From an uncultured Pelagibacteraceae bacterium (GTDB lineage Bacteria > Pseudomonadota > Alphaproteobacteria > Pelagibacterales > Pelagibacteraceae), in the NCBI GenBank assembly GCA_902527265.1, contig CABZNY010000003.1:1-64000 (forward strand): a stretch of 64,000 bases of DNA, read 5' to 3'. The notes below the pieces were generated by a model. That model worked only from the letters and a program-made list of their open reading frames with translations. It was not told the DNA's origin and ran no database searches. This document shows, one piece after another, positions 51,458 to 60,212 of this stretch (the first letter of the stretch is position 1; each line of letters begins with the position of its first letter). The translations under genes and the position numbers were made by a program.

Positions 51458-54119
51458 AAGAATACCAACAAAATCTTTAAGAGATGATGTTAGATATTTA
51501 GGTAATATATTAGGAAGAGTAATTAAAGAACAAGAGGGACAAAAATTCTATCATCTAGTTGAAAAAATTAGATTACTTTCTAAAGCAAACATAGCCAATA
51601 AAAACCATAAAGAACCTTTTAAAAAAATTTTAGACGAAGTTAAAAAATTAACTCCAAATTCACTTTTCAAATTAACTAGAGCATTTAATCATTTTATGAA
51701 TTTTTATAATTTAGCCGAGTCAATTGATGCTTCAAGGACTTTAGACCTCTACGAAAATGTTAAACAAAAGAAAAAATTTCAAAATATATTTATTGAAGAA
51801 ATATTTGAAAATTTTTTTAAAAATAAAAAAATATCAAATACTAAAATCTATAATGTTGCCAAAAGTTTAAATATAGGCATTGTACTTACAGCACATCCAA
51901 CAGAAGTAAAAAGAAGAACCTTAATACAGAAATACCATTCCTTAACAGAAATATTAGAGCAAAGAAATCTACTTAAAAATTATCCTTCAAAATTAAAAAT
52001 TTTAGATCGTAAAGTTTTTGATGAGATCACAATTATATGGAATACAGATGAAATTAAAAGATCGAAGCCAACCCCTGCAGAAGAAGCAAGATGGGGACTT
52101 GCAATTATAGAAGATAGCTTGTGGGATACAATTCCTAAAGTATACAGAAGATTAAATCAAATATTTGAAAAAAATATGGGTAAGGGTTTGCCTAAAAATT
52201 TTAATCCTATTGAGTTTGGGTCATGGATGGGTGGTGACAGAGATGGAAATCCATTTGTTACTGCAGAAGTTACTAAAAGAGTTATTTTGTTATCAAGGTG
52301 GGAGGCAGCTAAACTTTATGAGAAGTCAATGACAAAATTAATAAGATCTTACTCTATGGAAAAATGTTCAAAAAAAATATTAAAAACTACAGGAAAAACA
52401 TTTGAACCTTATAGAGTTTATCTAAGACCTTTAAGAGATAAATTAAGAAAAACACATAGAGCAATAGAACAGTATTTAGTAAATAATAAACCACTAAATG
52501 AAAAAAATTTATTGTCTGAAAGAGAAGAAATTCTTAAACCATTAAGAGTAGTAAGAGAGTCGTTAGAGCAAAATCAAAGCGAAAATATAGCAAGTGGCGA
52601 TCTACTAGATTTAATGCGTAGAGCTAAATGTTTTGGCATAAATCTTGCTCGACTTGATATAAGACAAGAGTCTTCAAGACATTCTCAATTACTGGCAGAA
52701 TATATTAAGAAAAAGCTTAACCAAGATTATTCATCATGGGATGAGAATAGAAAAATAAAGTATTTATCTACAAAAATGCAGAACAAAAGTTTATTAAAAA
52801 ATTTTCAATTTAAAAATAAGGAAAATAAAGAGGTATGGTCCACTTTTAAAGTATTGGCAACTCAACCTAAAGAGTGTCTAGGAGCGTATGTAATATCAAT
52901 GACATCTTCAGCTTCAGATATTTTATCAGTTATGTTTTTGCAAAAGGAGGCAAACATAGAAAATAGACTAAGAGTAGTCCCTTTATTTGAAACGTTGGAT
53001 GATTTAATAAATGCAAAACCTATTATGGAAAAACTTTTTTCATTAAAATGGTACAGAAAAGATATTAATCATAAACAGGAAATCATGATTGGATACTCAG
53101 ACTCTAGTAAAGATGCTGGAAAGCTTTCTGCGAGCTGGAACCAATATAAATTACAACAAGAAATAATTAAACTAGCTAAAAAATATAAAATAGATGTAAC
53201 ATTTTTTCATGGAAGAGGAGGATCTGCTGGAAGAGGAGGTGGACCAATACAAGCTACATTAAGATCACAGCCAGCGGGTTCAGTTAATGGGAAAATTCGA
53301 ATAACTGATCAAGGAGAAGTTATACAACAAAAATATGGTTATGAGCCTTTAGCAAAATACAATTTATGTAGTTACATAGGTTCTGTTATGGAAGCTACTT
53401 TAAACCCACCTCCAAAACCAAAAGATAGTTGGGTAAAATTAATTCAAAGTATGTCAGAAATATCAACTAGCTCTTATAGAAAAAACATAAACCAAAGTTC
53501 AGATTTTATTAGATATTTTAAAACTGTAACTCCACATATGGCACTTGGCAAACTATCAATAGGCTCCAGACCTTCTAAAAGAAAAAATGTTGATAATATA
53601 AATAGTTTAAGAGCTATTCCTTGGGTATTTGCGTGGACGCAGATTAGATTAATGTTACCTGCATGGTTAGGTACTGCAGAAGCTTTGAGATATTCATCAA
53701 TTAAAAAATTTAAAAAGACACTTATAGATATGGAAAAAAACTGGCCATATTTTAATTCAACAATGGACTTGCTTGATATGGTGCTTTCAAAAGTAGACCC
53801 TGAGATATCTAAAATTTATGAAAAAAATTTAGCTGATGATAAACTTATAAGAGTTGGTAAAAAATTAAGGTTTCAATTTGATGCAGTTAAAAAATTAAAT
53901 GATCAAATAACACCAAAAGAAATTTATAAACAAAGAAAGAGTTTTAGAGGTCCAGCAATTATTAGAAACATATATTCTGAAATCCTTAATGTTTTACAAG
54001 CAGTAGTAATGAATAAGCTTTTGATAAAAAAATTAAATAAGAATGATAAAAAAGATTTGAATGATGCAATGATGGCATCAATAGCAGGTATTTCAGCAGC
54101 AATTAAAAATACAGGATAA
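51432..54119 (+). CDS. ppc: Phosphoenolpyruvate carboxylase
   Basis: PEPC fixes bicarbonate onto PEP to give oxaloacetate, refilling the TCA cycle. The 895-aa protein has all core motifs: GIVLTAHPTEVKRRTL with the catalytic His, FGSWMGGDRDGNPFV, GYSDSSKDAGKLSASWNQYK with the Lys, FHGRGGSAGRGGGP with the Arg, and the C-terminal KNTG, which is the family's universal ending. Its ATG lies 26 bases inside the SMP-30 gene, and the ccdA start overlaps its stop. It closes the carbon-catabolism block by returning C3 products to oxaloacetate. An adjoining regulator is not seen. Confidence 0.97.
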   Translation: MLKRDLYYERIPTKSLRDDVRYLGNILGRVIKEQEGQKFYHLVEKIRLLSKANIANKNHKEPFKKILDEVKKLTPNSLFKLTRAFNHFMNFYNLAESIDASRTLDLYENVKQKKKFQNIFIEEIFENFFKNKKISNTKIYNVAKSLNIGIVLTAHPTEVKRRTLIQKYHSLTEILEQRNLLKNYPSKLKILDRKVFDEITIIWNTDEIKRSKPTPAEEARWGLAIIEDSLWDTIPKVYRRLNQIFEKNMGKGLPKNFNPIEFGSWMGGDRDGNPFVTAEVTKRVILLSRWEAAKLYEKSMTKLIRSYSMEKCSKKILKTTGKTFEPYRVYLRPLRDKLRKTHRAIEQYLVNNKPLNEKNLLSEREEILKPLRVVRESLEQNQSENIASGDLLDLMRRAKCFGINLARLDIRQESSRHSQLLAEYIKKKLNQDYSSWDENRKIKYLSTKMQNKSLLKNFQFKNKENKEVWSTFKVLATQPKECLGAYVISMTSSASDILSVMFLQKEANIENRLRVVPLFETLDDLINAKPIMEKLFSLKWYRKDINHKQEIMIGYSDSSKDAGKLSASWNQYKLQQEIIKLAKKYKIDVTFFHGRGGSAGRGGGPIQATLRSQPAGSVNGKIRITDQGEVIQQKYGYEPLAKYNLCSYIGSVMEATLNPPPKPKDSWVKLIQSMSEISTSSYRKNINQSSDFIRYFKTVTPHMALGKLSIGSRPSKRKNVDNINSLRAIPWVFAWTQIRLMLPAWLGTAEALRYSSIKKFKKTLIDMEKNWPYFNSTMDLLDMVLSKVDPEISKIYEKNLADDKLIRVGKKLRFQFDAVKKLNDQITPKEIYKQRKSFRGPAIIRNIYSEILNVLQAVVMNKLLIKKLNKNDKKDLNDAMMASIAGISAAIKNTG

Positions 54120-54826
54120 TGATCGAATTTATTTTAGCTTTTGGAGCAGGTTTACTTAGCTTTTTATCTCCATGTGTTCTGCCTCTAATACCAGGGTATA
54201 TATCATATATATCAGGATCAACTCTTAATGAATTACTTGAAAAAAAAACCATAAATATTTTTCCTATAATTTTATTTGCAGTTGGATTTTCTATAGTATT
54301 CATAAGTTTTGGAGCTACAGCTACATTTTTAGGCTCTCTAATTTTAGATAATTCATATCAACTCAGAATTGGGGCTGGAGTAATCATAATTATATTCTCG
54401 CTACAAATATTGGGGCTCATAAATCTAAAGTTTTTAAATTATGAGAAAAGATTTCAGACAAATAACAATACTGGAATAATAAGTTCAATTTTAATTGGTA
54501 TGGCTTTTGGCTTTGGTTGGACACCATGTATTGGTCCAATTCTAGGATCAATTCTCGCAATTGCATCAACTGAAGATAGTATTAACAAAGGGATTGGCCT
54601 TTTATCATTTTATTCTTTAGGGTTAGCAATTCCCTTTGTTCTATCAGGTTATTTAATACAAAAGTTTATGATTTTTTCTAAAAACCTCAAAGCCAAGATG
54701 AGGATAATAAATATGTTTGGTGGATCTCTACTTTTAATTACAGGAATACTAATGATCACTAACCAGTTGCAAGCTTTAGGTTATTATCTTCTTGAGTATA
54801 TGCCTTTTCTACAGAGCATAGGTTAA
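54119..54826 (+). CDS. ccdA: Cytochrome c biogenesis protein CcdA (DsbD-type)
   Basis: A 235-aa membrane protein with six hydrophobic segments that passes reducing equivalents across the inner membrane to periplasmic thiol proteins. The two conserved Cys are visible in LLSFLSPCVLPLIPGYISYISG (first span) and FGFGWTPCIGPILGSILAIAST (fourth span), the standard CcdA arrangement. There is no thioredoxin domain, so it is CcdA rather than full DsbD. It overlaps ppc by one base. It is convergent with the dioxygenase gene, one base apart. Confidence 0.93.
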   Translation: MIEFILAFGAGLLSFLSPCVLPLIPGYISYISGSTLNELLEKKTINIFPIILFAVGFSIVFISFGATATFLGSLILDNSYQLRIGAGVIIIIFSLQILGLINLKFLNYEKRFQTNNNTGIISSILIGMAFGFGWTPCIGPILGSILAIASTEDSINKGIGLLSFYSLGLAIPFVLSGYLIQKFMIFSKNLKAKMRIINMFGGSLLLITGILMITNQLQALGYYLLEYMPFLQSIG

Positions 54827-54827
54827 A

Positions 54828-55934
54828 TTAATTTATATTAAACTTTCTTTGTAAATGTCTAAGCTTGCTATCAGTACTATCATACTCAATATAGCACCCT
54901 TGTAAAAATCTTTTACCCTCATTTGGATTAAATTCTGTTCTACCATGCAGGAGTCTGTAATTATCCATCATAATTAAATCCCCAGACATTAATTTAAATT
55001 CTATTCTATAGAAATCGGAGTTATATAAATCAGATAATTTTTTTCTAGCTTTATAATAAAGGTCTAGTTCCTCCTTTTTTAAAACAGGAACGTAATCAAG
55101 TCGAGGACTAAATCTAACTTGTTTAAAATTCTTATTTTCATCGAGCTCTATTAATTCAGACCAGTCTTCTAAAATCACATCTTTATCAATAAATTTAAAT
55201 CTTACTTTTACTTTGGTTAATATTTCATAATATTCAGGAAAATCTTTTTTTAAATCTTCAGTTACAGTATAACCATCGACCAACGTTGATAAACCACCAG
55301 TTACTTCATTTTCAATACAATGCAATATCTGAATACAAGGGACTGGATTTCTATATGGATTATCGGTGTGAGGAGCCAAAGGTAAAGGCGTATATGCAAG
55401 ATCATTAGGGTTAGGTTTTGACGAAACATTAAAGTGTTCGCCAAAATTAGTCCTTCTAACACTGCCTATGGAGTTAGCAAATTTGATTAAATAATTATCA
55501 TGAGTTGGAACATTCTTTATAATTGCAAATCCATACTTGTAAAAAGAAGCAAGCAATTCATGCATTTCAACACTTTCATAAATATTCTCATGAAAATTGA
55601 ATTTTTTTACATCATCAAGTGATGAAGTCCATTTTACTTTTTCTTTGATTTTACTAATTGAGTTGGAATTTTTAAATTCTCGAATTATTTTATTAATATC
55701 AATTTTAGTTTCTATTCCATCTGAAAAAGTTATGTTTAATAGGTCTTTTTCAATTATTGCAGATTTGATAATGACGTCTGATTCCATTGTGCTTGGATCA
55801 AAGAGTCTCTGCTGTGTCTTTTGATCTAGTAATTCAACATTTTCTACTCTTTCTCTAAGCCAAAAAGGATGAATTTCTTCATTCAGATTTTCATCTCTAA
55901 AGAAAACCTTATTATTATCTAATTCAATTTTCAT
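54828..55934 (-). CDS. Gamma-butyrobetaine hydroxylase-like dioxygenase (BBOX/TauD family)
   Basis: A protein of about 368 aa with an N-terminal DUF971-like domain (KVFFRDENLNEEIHPFWLRERV) and a C-terminal 2-oxoglutarate/Fe(II) dioxygenase domain. The iron ligands are in LAPHTDNPYRNPVP (His, Asp) and YRLLHGRTEFN (His); the C-terminal FLQGCYIEYDST has the Arg-like anchor nearby. Gamma-butyrobetaine hydroxylase normally carries a four-ligand zinc site in the N-terminal domain (Cys-rich WLRDNCPCSDC). Here the cysteines are absent. I choose ATG at 55934 over the track start at 55946. Carnitine-type or other trimethylamino-acid substrates are possible. Confidence 0.8.
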   Translation of the reverse strand: MKIELDNNKVFFRDENLNEEIHPFWLRERVENVELLDQKTQQRLFDPSTMESDVIIKSAIIEKDLLNITFSDGIETKIDINKIIREFKNSNSISKIKEKVKWTSSLDDVKKFNFHENIYESVEMHELLASFYKYGFAIIKNVPTHDNYLIKFANSIGSVRRTNFGEHFNVSSKPNPNDLAYTPLPLAPHTDNPYRNPVPCIQILHCIENEVTGGLSTLVDGYTVTEDLKKDFPEYYEILTKVKVRFKFIDKDVILEDWSELIELDENKNFKQVRFSPRLDYVPVLKKEELDLYYKARKKLSDLYNSDFYRIEFKLMSGDLIMMDNYRLLHGRTEFNPNEGKRFLQGCYIEYDSTDSKLRHLQRKFNIN

Positions 55935-55995
55935 AAAATTAAGCATTAATTAAAAAATATCTTTAATCAAGAGAAATTAAGTAGTATTTGAAATT

Positions 55996-56799
55996 ATGGA
56001 TAAAAATCTAATAATTAAAAATAATGAATTTCCAAAGTTTTTGAACCAACTAGCAATTGATTTAACGAATTTTTATTTTAAAAAACTTAATAAGCCTTTT
56101 AAAGTTAATAATAAATTACTTGGCAAAGGATATGACCCTGTTACCACATGTGATAAAGCTTTTGAAAAATTCATTAGAGCAAAAATAACTAAAAAATTTC
56201 CTGGTCATGAAATTATTGGAGAAGAATTTGGTTACAAAAAAACTAAAAGTGATTTTAGTTGGGTAATTGATCCAATTGATGGAACAAGGTCATTTGTTAT
56301 AGGAAGTCCAACTTGGAGTAATTTAATATCACTAAATTATAAAGGCAATCCAATATTTGGTTTGGCAAACTTCCCTATGTTAAATAAGTATTATTATAAT
56401 CAATCTTCAAAAATTGCATATGTTGTTGAAAATAAAAAAAGAAAAAAAATATCAGTAAACAAGAGTGTTAAATTTAAAGATATTAAATTGACTGCTGGTT
56501 TTCATGGAGCAATTTCATTAAATCAACAAAAAAAAATTCCTAAACTTCTTAAATTGATACAATTCCCTTGTTCAGATGCATTATCATATGCTCAGATTTG
56601 TGAGGGAAGAATTGATGTTGTTATACAATGTAATAATAAAGTTTGGGATATTCATCCACTAATACCAATTATTAATGCTGCTGGTGGTATTGTAACAACT
56701 TGGGATAATAAAAATGCAACCGAAGCAGGTCATCTTGTGGTGTCTTCTAATAAAATAATTCATAAAAAAATTTTAGGTTTGCTAAAACCCATTGTATAA
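55996..56799 (+). CDS. Inositol monophosphatase-family phosphatase
   Basis: A 267-aa Mg-dependent, lithium-sensitive-type phosphatase. The metal sites are HEIIGEEFGYK, WVIDPIDGTRSFVIGSPTWSN and VWDIHPLIPIINAAGGIVTTWD, all intact. In alphaproteobacteria this group includes histidinol-phosphate phosphatase HisN and inositol-1-phosphatase SuhB. The FVIGSPTW form and the size suit HisN-like members, but neither function can be confirmed here. It is divergent from the dioxygenase gene by about 60 bases, and is followed after 2 bases by a glutamine amidotransferase gene. Confidence 0.87.
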   Translation: MDKNLIIKNNEFPKFLNQLAIDLTNFYFKKLNKPFKVNNKLLGKGYDPVTTCDKAFEKFIRAKITKKFPGHEIIGEEFGYKKTKSDFSWVIDPIDGTRSFVIGSPTWSNLISLNYKGNPIFGLANFPMLNKYYYNQSSKIAYVVENKKRKKISVNKSVKFKDIKLTAGFHGAISLNQQKKIPKLLKLIQFPCSDALSYAQICEGRIDVVIQCNNKVWDIHPLIPIINAAGGIVTTWDNKNATEAGHLVVSSNKIIHKKILGLLKPIV

Positions 56800-56801
56800 T
56801 A

Positions 56802-57533
56802 ATGGAAATTCTTGTTCTTCAACACATAAATATTGAAGATCCTGGTTACATAAAAGATTTAATGATCAAAGATGGAGTTAATATTACAACTGTTGAATTA
56901 GATGAAGGAGAAAAAATTCCGAATAATTTAAATTTTTTTGACGGTATGCTATGTATGGGTGGACCTATGGATACTTGGATGGAAAAGGATTTTCCTTGGC
57001 TCATCGAAGAAAAAAAAAAAATTAAAGAGTTCGTTGTAGAATTAAATAAGCCATACTTAGGTTTTTGTCTCGGATGTCAATTACTAGGAGAAGCAATAGG
57101 AGGAAAAGTAGTTAAAACTAATAATCCTGAAATTGGAATGCTGGATGTAAACTTCTTGGATGAAAAAAAGAAAGATATACTTTTCGCAGATTTTCCTCAA
57201 AAAATTACATCATTGCAATGGCACTCTTATGAAGTTCAAGAATTAGAAAAAAATAAAGATGTTACGTTGATTGCTTCATCAAAAGAGACAAAATATCAAA
57301 TATTTCGATATAAAAACAATGCTTATGGCATTCAATTCCACATAGAGATCAAAGATACAACTGTAAATGATTGGGGCTGTGTCCCTGAATATAAGTCAGC
57401 ACTAGAAAATCAATTAGGACAGGGTGCTCTGGAAAAATTTGATAAAGATGCCAAAGAAAATATGAAAAATATGAATAATTATTCAAAAATTTTATATACT
57501 AACTTCAAAAACGATATCATTCTTAACAATTAA
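56802..57533 (+). CDS. Type 1 glutamine amidotransferase-like protein
   Basis: A 243-aa class I GATase of the GMP synthase-like group that stands alone. The catalytic Cys is in KPYLGFCLGCQLLGEAIGG (about 88), and the His-Glu pair is in YGIQFHIEIKD. The oxyanion-hole region is GMLCMGGPMDTW. Independent members hydrolyse gamma-glutamyl compounds or act as glutaminases for synthases encoded elsewhere. It is upstream of a peptide-type ABC transporter, which may point to gamma-glutamyl peptide use. The substrate is not known. Confidence 0.83.
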   Translation: MEILVLQHINIEDPGYIKDLMIKDGVNITTVELDEGEKIPNNLNFFDGMLCMGGPMDTWMEKDFPWLIEEKKKIKEFVVELNKPYLGFCLGCQLLGEAIGGKVVKTNNPEIGMLDVNFLDEKKKDILFADFPQKITSLQWHSYEVQELEKNKDVTLIASSKETKYQIFRYKNNAYGIQFHIEIKDTTVNDWGCVPEYKSALENQLGQGALEKFDKDAKENMKNMNNYSKILYTNFKNDIILNN

Positions 57534-57549
57534 GTTACCTATTTTACCC

Positions 57550-57578
57550 TTGTAGTTAATCCATTAATCAGGTTTAAT
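57550..57578 (+). promoter_or_regulatory. Promoter-like element upstream of the DppA-type gene
   Basis: TTGTAG (57550-57555) and TTTAAT (57573-57578) are 17 bases apart, followed by AGGAGG just before the start. The -35 hexamer is the same as that upstream of the glucose-type binding protein. It fits the pattern of a dedicated promoter for each binding protein. Confidence 0.4.
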
Positions 57579-57604
57579 TTTATTTGTAATAATTAGGAGG
57601 AAAA

Positions 57605-59167
57605 ATGAAATTTAAAAATTTTATTAAAATTTTCTTTGCAATTTTATTTGTTTTTGTATCAACACATTCATACGCGAAAACAATTAAATGGTCTATGCAA
57701 GGAGATAGTTTAACTTTGGATCCTCATGCCCAAAATGAAGGTCCCACAACACAAGTTTCAAGACAGGTCTATGAAGCACTTGTAACAAGAGGTTTAGATA
57801 TGAGTATTGAACCTCAACTTGCAACTGATTGGAAAACAACTGATCCAAATACTTGGATTTTTAATTTAAGAAAAGGTGTAAAATTTTCTGACGGTACGGA
57901 TATGACTGCAAAAGATGTTGTATTTAGTATTTTGAGAGCAAAACAACCTACATCAGATTTTAAAGAATACATAAGTACAATTTCTGATGTTAAAGAAATT
58001 GATAACTACACTGTTCAAGTGAGTACAAGTAAACCAAATCCAATTCTTTTAAACCAATTATCAAATATTTTTATAATGTCTAAAAAATGGTCTATTGATT
58101 TTGGAGCAACAGTTTCACAAAACTGGGATGGTGGAGAAGAAACATTCTCAGCAACTAATGCAATGGGAACTGGACCATTTAAAATTACTCTAAGAGAGCC
58201 AAATACCAAGACAGTATTTGAGAGAAATAGTAATTGGTGGGGTTCAATGAAAGATAATAGTGTTAGTGAAATACACCTATTACCAATTAAAAACTCAGCT
58301 ACAAGAGTTGCAGCATTATTATCTGGTGAAGTTGATTTAGTAACTGATGCTCCAGTTCAAGACTTAGCTAGAATTGGAAATTCTGCAGATCATGAAGTAG
58401 TGAGTACTGCTCAAATGCGGACAATCTTTTTAGGTATGGACCAAGCAGCAGATAAATTAAGATCTGGAAATACTGGTGATAATCCATTTAAGAAAAAAGA
58501 AGTAAGACAAGCCCTTTATCAAGCAATAGATATTGAAGCAATAAAGAAAAAAGTAATGAGAGGTCTCAGTGAGCCTGCAGGAATCATAACTTTTCCTGGT
58601 GTAAATGGATACACACAAGATCTAGATAAAAGATTGCCTTATGATGTTGATGCTGCGAAAAAATTATTAGCTGATGCAGGATATCCAAAAGGTTTTGATG
58701 TTGAACTAAGATGCCCTAATGACAGGTATGTAAATGATGAAGCAATTTGCACTGCAGTAGTTGGAATGTTAGGTAAAATAGGCGTTAATGTTAACTTATT
58801 TGCTCAAACTAAAAGTAAACATTTTAAAGAGCTCAAAGAAGATAAAGGTGATTTCTATATGCTAGGATGGGGAGTTCCAACATTAGATAGTCATTATGTT
58901 TTCCATTATTTGTATGAGTCAGGTGCTAGCTGGAATAAAGTAAACTTTAGCAATAGCGAAGTTGATGCTGCTATTAGAGTTATGGAAGGTGAAGTTGACT
59001 TAGATAAAAGAAATGCAGCTATTGCAAATGCTTGGAAAATTGTAAAAGATGATATTTCATATCTTCCTTTACATCACCAAGTAATTTCTTGGGCAACTAA
59101 AAATAATGTAGATGTTCCAATAAGACCGAATAATGAACCATTATTCCGTTTTGCAAGTTTTAAATAA
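57605..59167 (+). CDS. Peptide/oligopeptide-type ABC transporter solute-binding protein (SBP_bac_5)
   Basis: A 520-aa periplasmic family-5 binding protein. The signal peptide is MKFKNFIKIFFAILFVFVSTHSYAK. Conserved blocks include WSMQGDSLTLDPHAQNEGPT, WIFNLRKGVKFSDGTDMTAKDVVFSI, and ALYQAIDIEAIKKKVMRG with the GTGPFKITLREP stretch. Ligands of the group range from di- and oligopeptides to nickel or glutathione; none can be chosen here. It has one of the best Shine-Dalgarno sequences in the window (AGGAGGAAAAATG). A hairpin follows the stop. Confidence 0.92.
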   Translation: MKFKNFIKIFFAILFVFVSTHSYAKTIKWSMQGDSLTLDPHAQNEGPTTQVSRQVYEALVTRGLDMSIEPQLATDWKTTDPNTWIFNLRKGVKFSDGTDMTAKDVVFSILRAKQPTSDFKEYISTISDVKEIDNYTVQVSTSKPNPILLNQLSNIFIMSKKWSIDFGATVSQNWDGGEETFSATNAMGTGPFKITLREPNTKTVFERNSNWWGSMKDNSVSEIHLLPIKNSATRVAALLSGEVDLVTDAPVQDLARIGNSADHEVVSTAQMRTIFLGMDQAADKLRSGNTGDNPFKKKEVRQALYQAIDIEAIKKKVMRGLSEPAGIITFPGVNGYTQDLDKRLPYDVDAAKKLLADAGYPKGFDVELRCPNDRYVNDEAICTAVVGMLGKIGVNVNLFAQTKSKHFKELKEDKGDFYMLGWGVPTLDSHYVFHYLYESGASWNKVNFSNSEVDAAIRVMEGEVDLDKRNAAIANAWKIVKDDISYLPLHHQVISWATKNNVDVPIRPNNEPLFRFASFK

Positions 59168-59177
59168 GTAACTTTTT

Positions 59178-59210
59178 TTATAAGCCCTTTGTTTAACAAA
59201 GGGCTTATAA
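59178..59210 (+). terminator. Hairpin after the DppA-type gene
   Basis: A perfect 14-bp stem TTATAAGCCCTTTG / CAAAGGGCTTATAA (59178-59191 and 59197-59210, loop TTTAA) lies 10 bases past the stop and 18 before the permease start. The T tract after it is weak, so it may slow or stabilise transcripts rather than fully terminate them. It is the fourth such hairpin after a binding-protein gene. Confidence 0.75.
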
Positions 59211-59228
59211 GTATAAATATTTCTTAAA

Positions 59229-60212
59229 TTGATAAAGTATTTTTTCAAACGTCTGATCCAGTCAGTAATAGTGATGCTTGTTGTATCATTTGTTTCGTTT
59301 TCTTTATTTAACTTTGTGGGTGATCCAATCAACAATATGGTTGGTGAAGAAACTTCTGATGAAGAAAGAGCAGAATTAAGAGAAACTCTTGGACTTACCG
59401 ATCCAATACATATTCAATTTTCAAGGTTTGTAGTTAATGCTTCTAAAGGAGAATTTGGAATTTCATATCAGTTAAGAAGACCAGTTTCAGAATTAATTAT
59501 TGAAAGATTACCAGCAACTATGGAATTAGTTTTAATTTCTGCGTTAATTGCATTAGTTTCAGGAACATTATTAGGAGTGTACACAGGTATAAATAGAAAA
59601 GGTTTTTTGAGTGATTTTATATTGGCCATATCTCTTTTGGGAGTATCACTTCCAACCTTTGTAATTGGTATACTTTTTATTTATTTATTTGCAGTAATTT
59701 TAGGTGTGCTACCATCCTTTGGAAGAGGAGAGGTGATTGACCTAGGTTTTTGGACTACAGGACTTTTAACAGTTTCAGGATTAAAAGCCATTATACTTCC
59801 CTCTGTAACACTAAGTCTCTTTCAAATGACTTATATAATTAGGTTAGTAAGAGCCGAGATGATGGAAATATTACAAACTGATTATATAAAATTTGCTAGA
59901 GCTCGAGGTATAAGTGAAAAAAGTATCAATTTTAAACACGCACTAAAAAATGGATTAATTCCTGTAATAACTATAGCAGGAATAAATATAGGCACATTAG
60001 TTGCTTTCTCAATTATTACCGAAACCGTTTTTCAATGGCCAGGTATGGGCTTTTTATTTATTCAGGCAGTTCAATTCGTAGATATACCAATTATGTCAGC
60101 TTATTTAGTATTTATAGCTTTTGTATTTGTGATGATAAATTTCATTGTAGATATTCTATATTATTTTATTGATCCAAGAATTCGAGTTAAAGGGGATGCT
60201 ACAAGTGGATAA
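59229..60212 (+). CDS. Peptide-type ABC transporter permease (DppB-like, TTG start)
   Basis: A 327-aa permease with six hydrophobic segments. The start is TTG at 59229, 61 bases after the binding-protein stop. It begins FFKRLIQSVIVMLVVSFVSFSLFNFVGDPI and has the EAA loop YIKFARARGISEKSINFKHALKNGLIPVITIAG. The order is binding protein, two permeases and a fused ATPase, the standard Dpp arrangement. No unusual residues are seen. It overlaps the DppC-like gene by 8 bases if the GTG start is used. Confidence 0.92.
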   Translation: MIKYFFKRLIQSVIVMLVVSFVSFSLFNFVGDPINNMVGEETSDEERAELRETLGLTDPIHIQFSRFVVNASKGEFGISYQLRRPVSELIIERLPATMELVLISALIALVSGTLLGVYTGINRKGFLSDFILAISLLGVSLPTFVIGILFIYLFAVILGVLPSFGRGEVIDLGFWTTGLLTVSGLKAIILPSVTLSLFQMTYIIRLVRAEMMEILQTDYIKFARARGISEKSINFKHALKNGLIPVITIAGINIGTLVAFSIITETVFQWPGMGFLFIQAVQFVDIPIMSAYLVFIAFVFVMINFIVDILYYFIDPRIRVKGDATSG

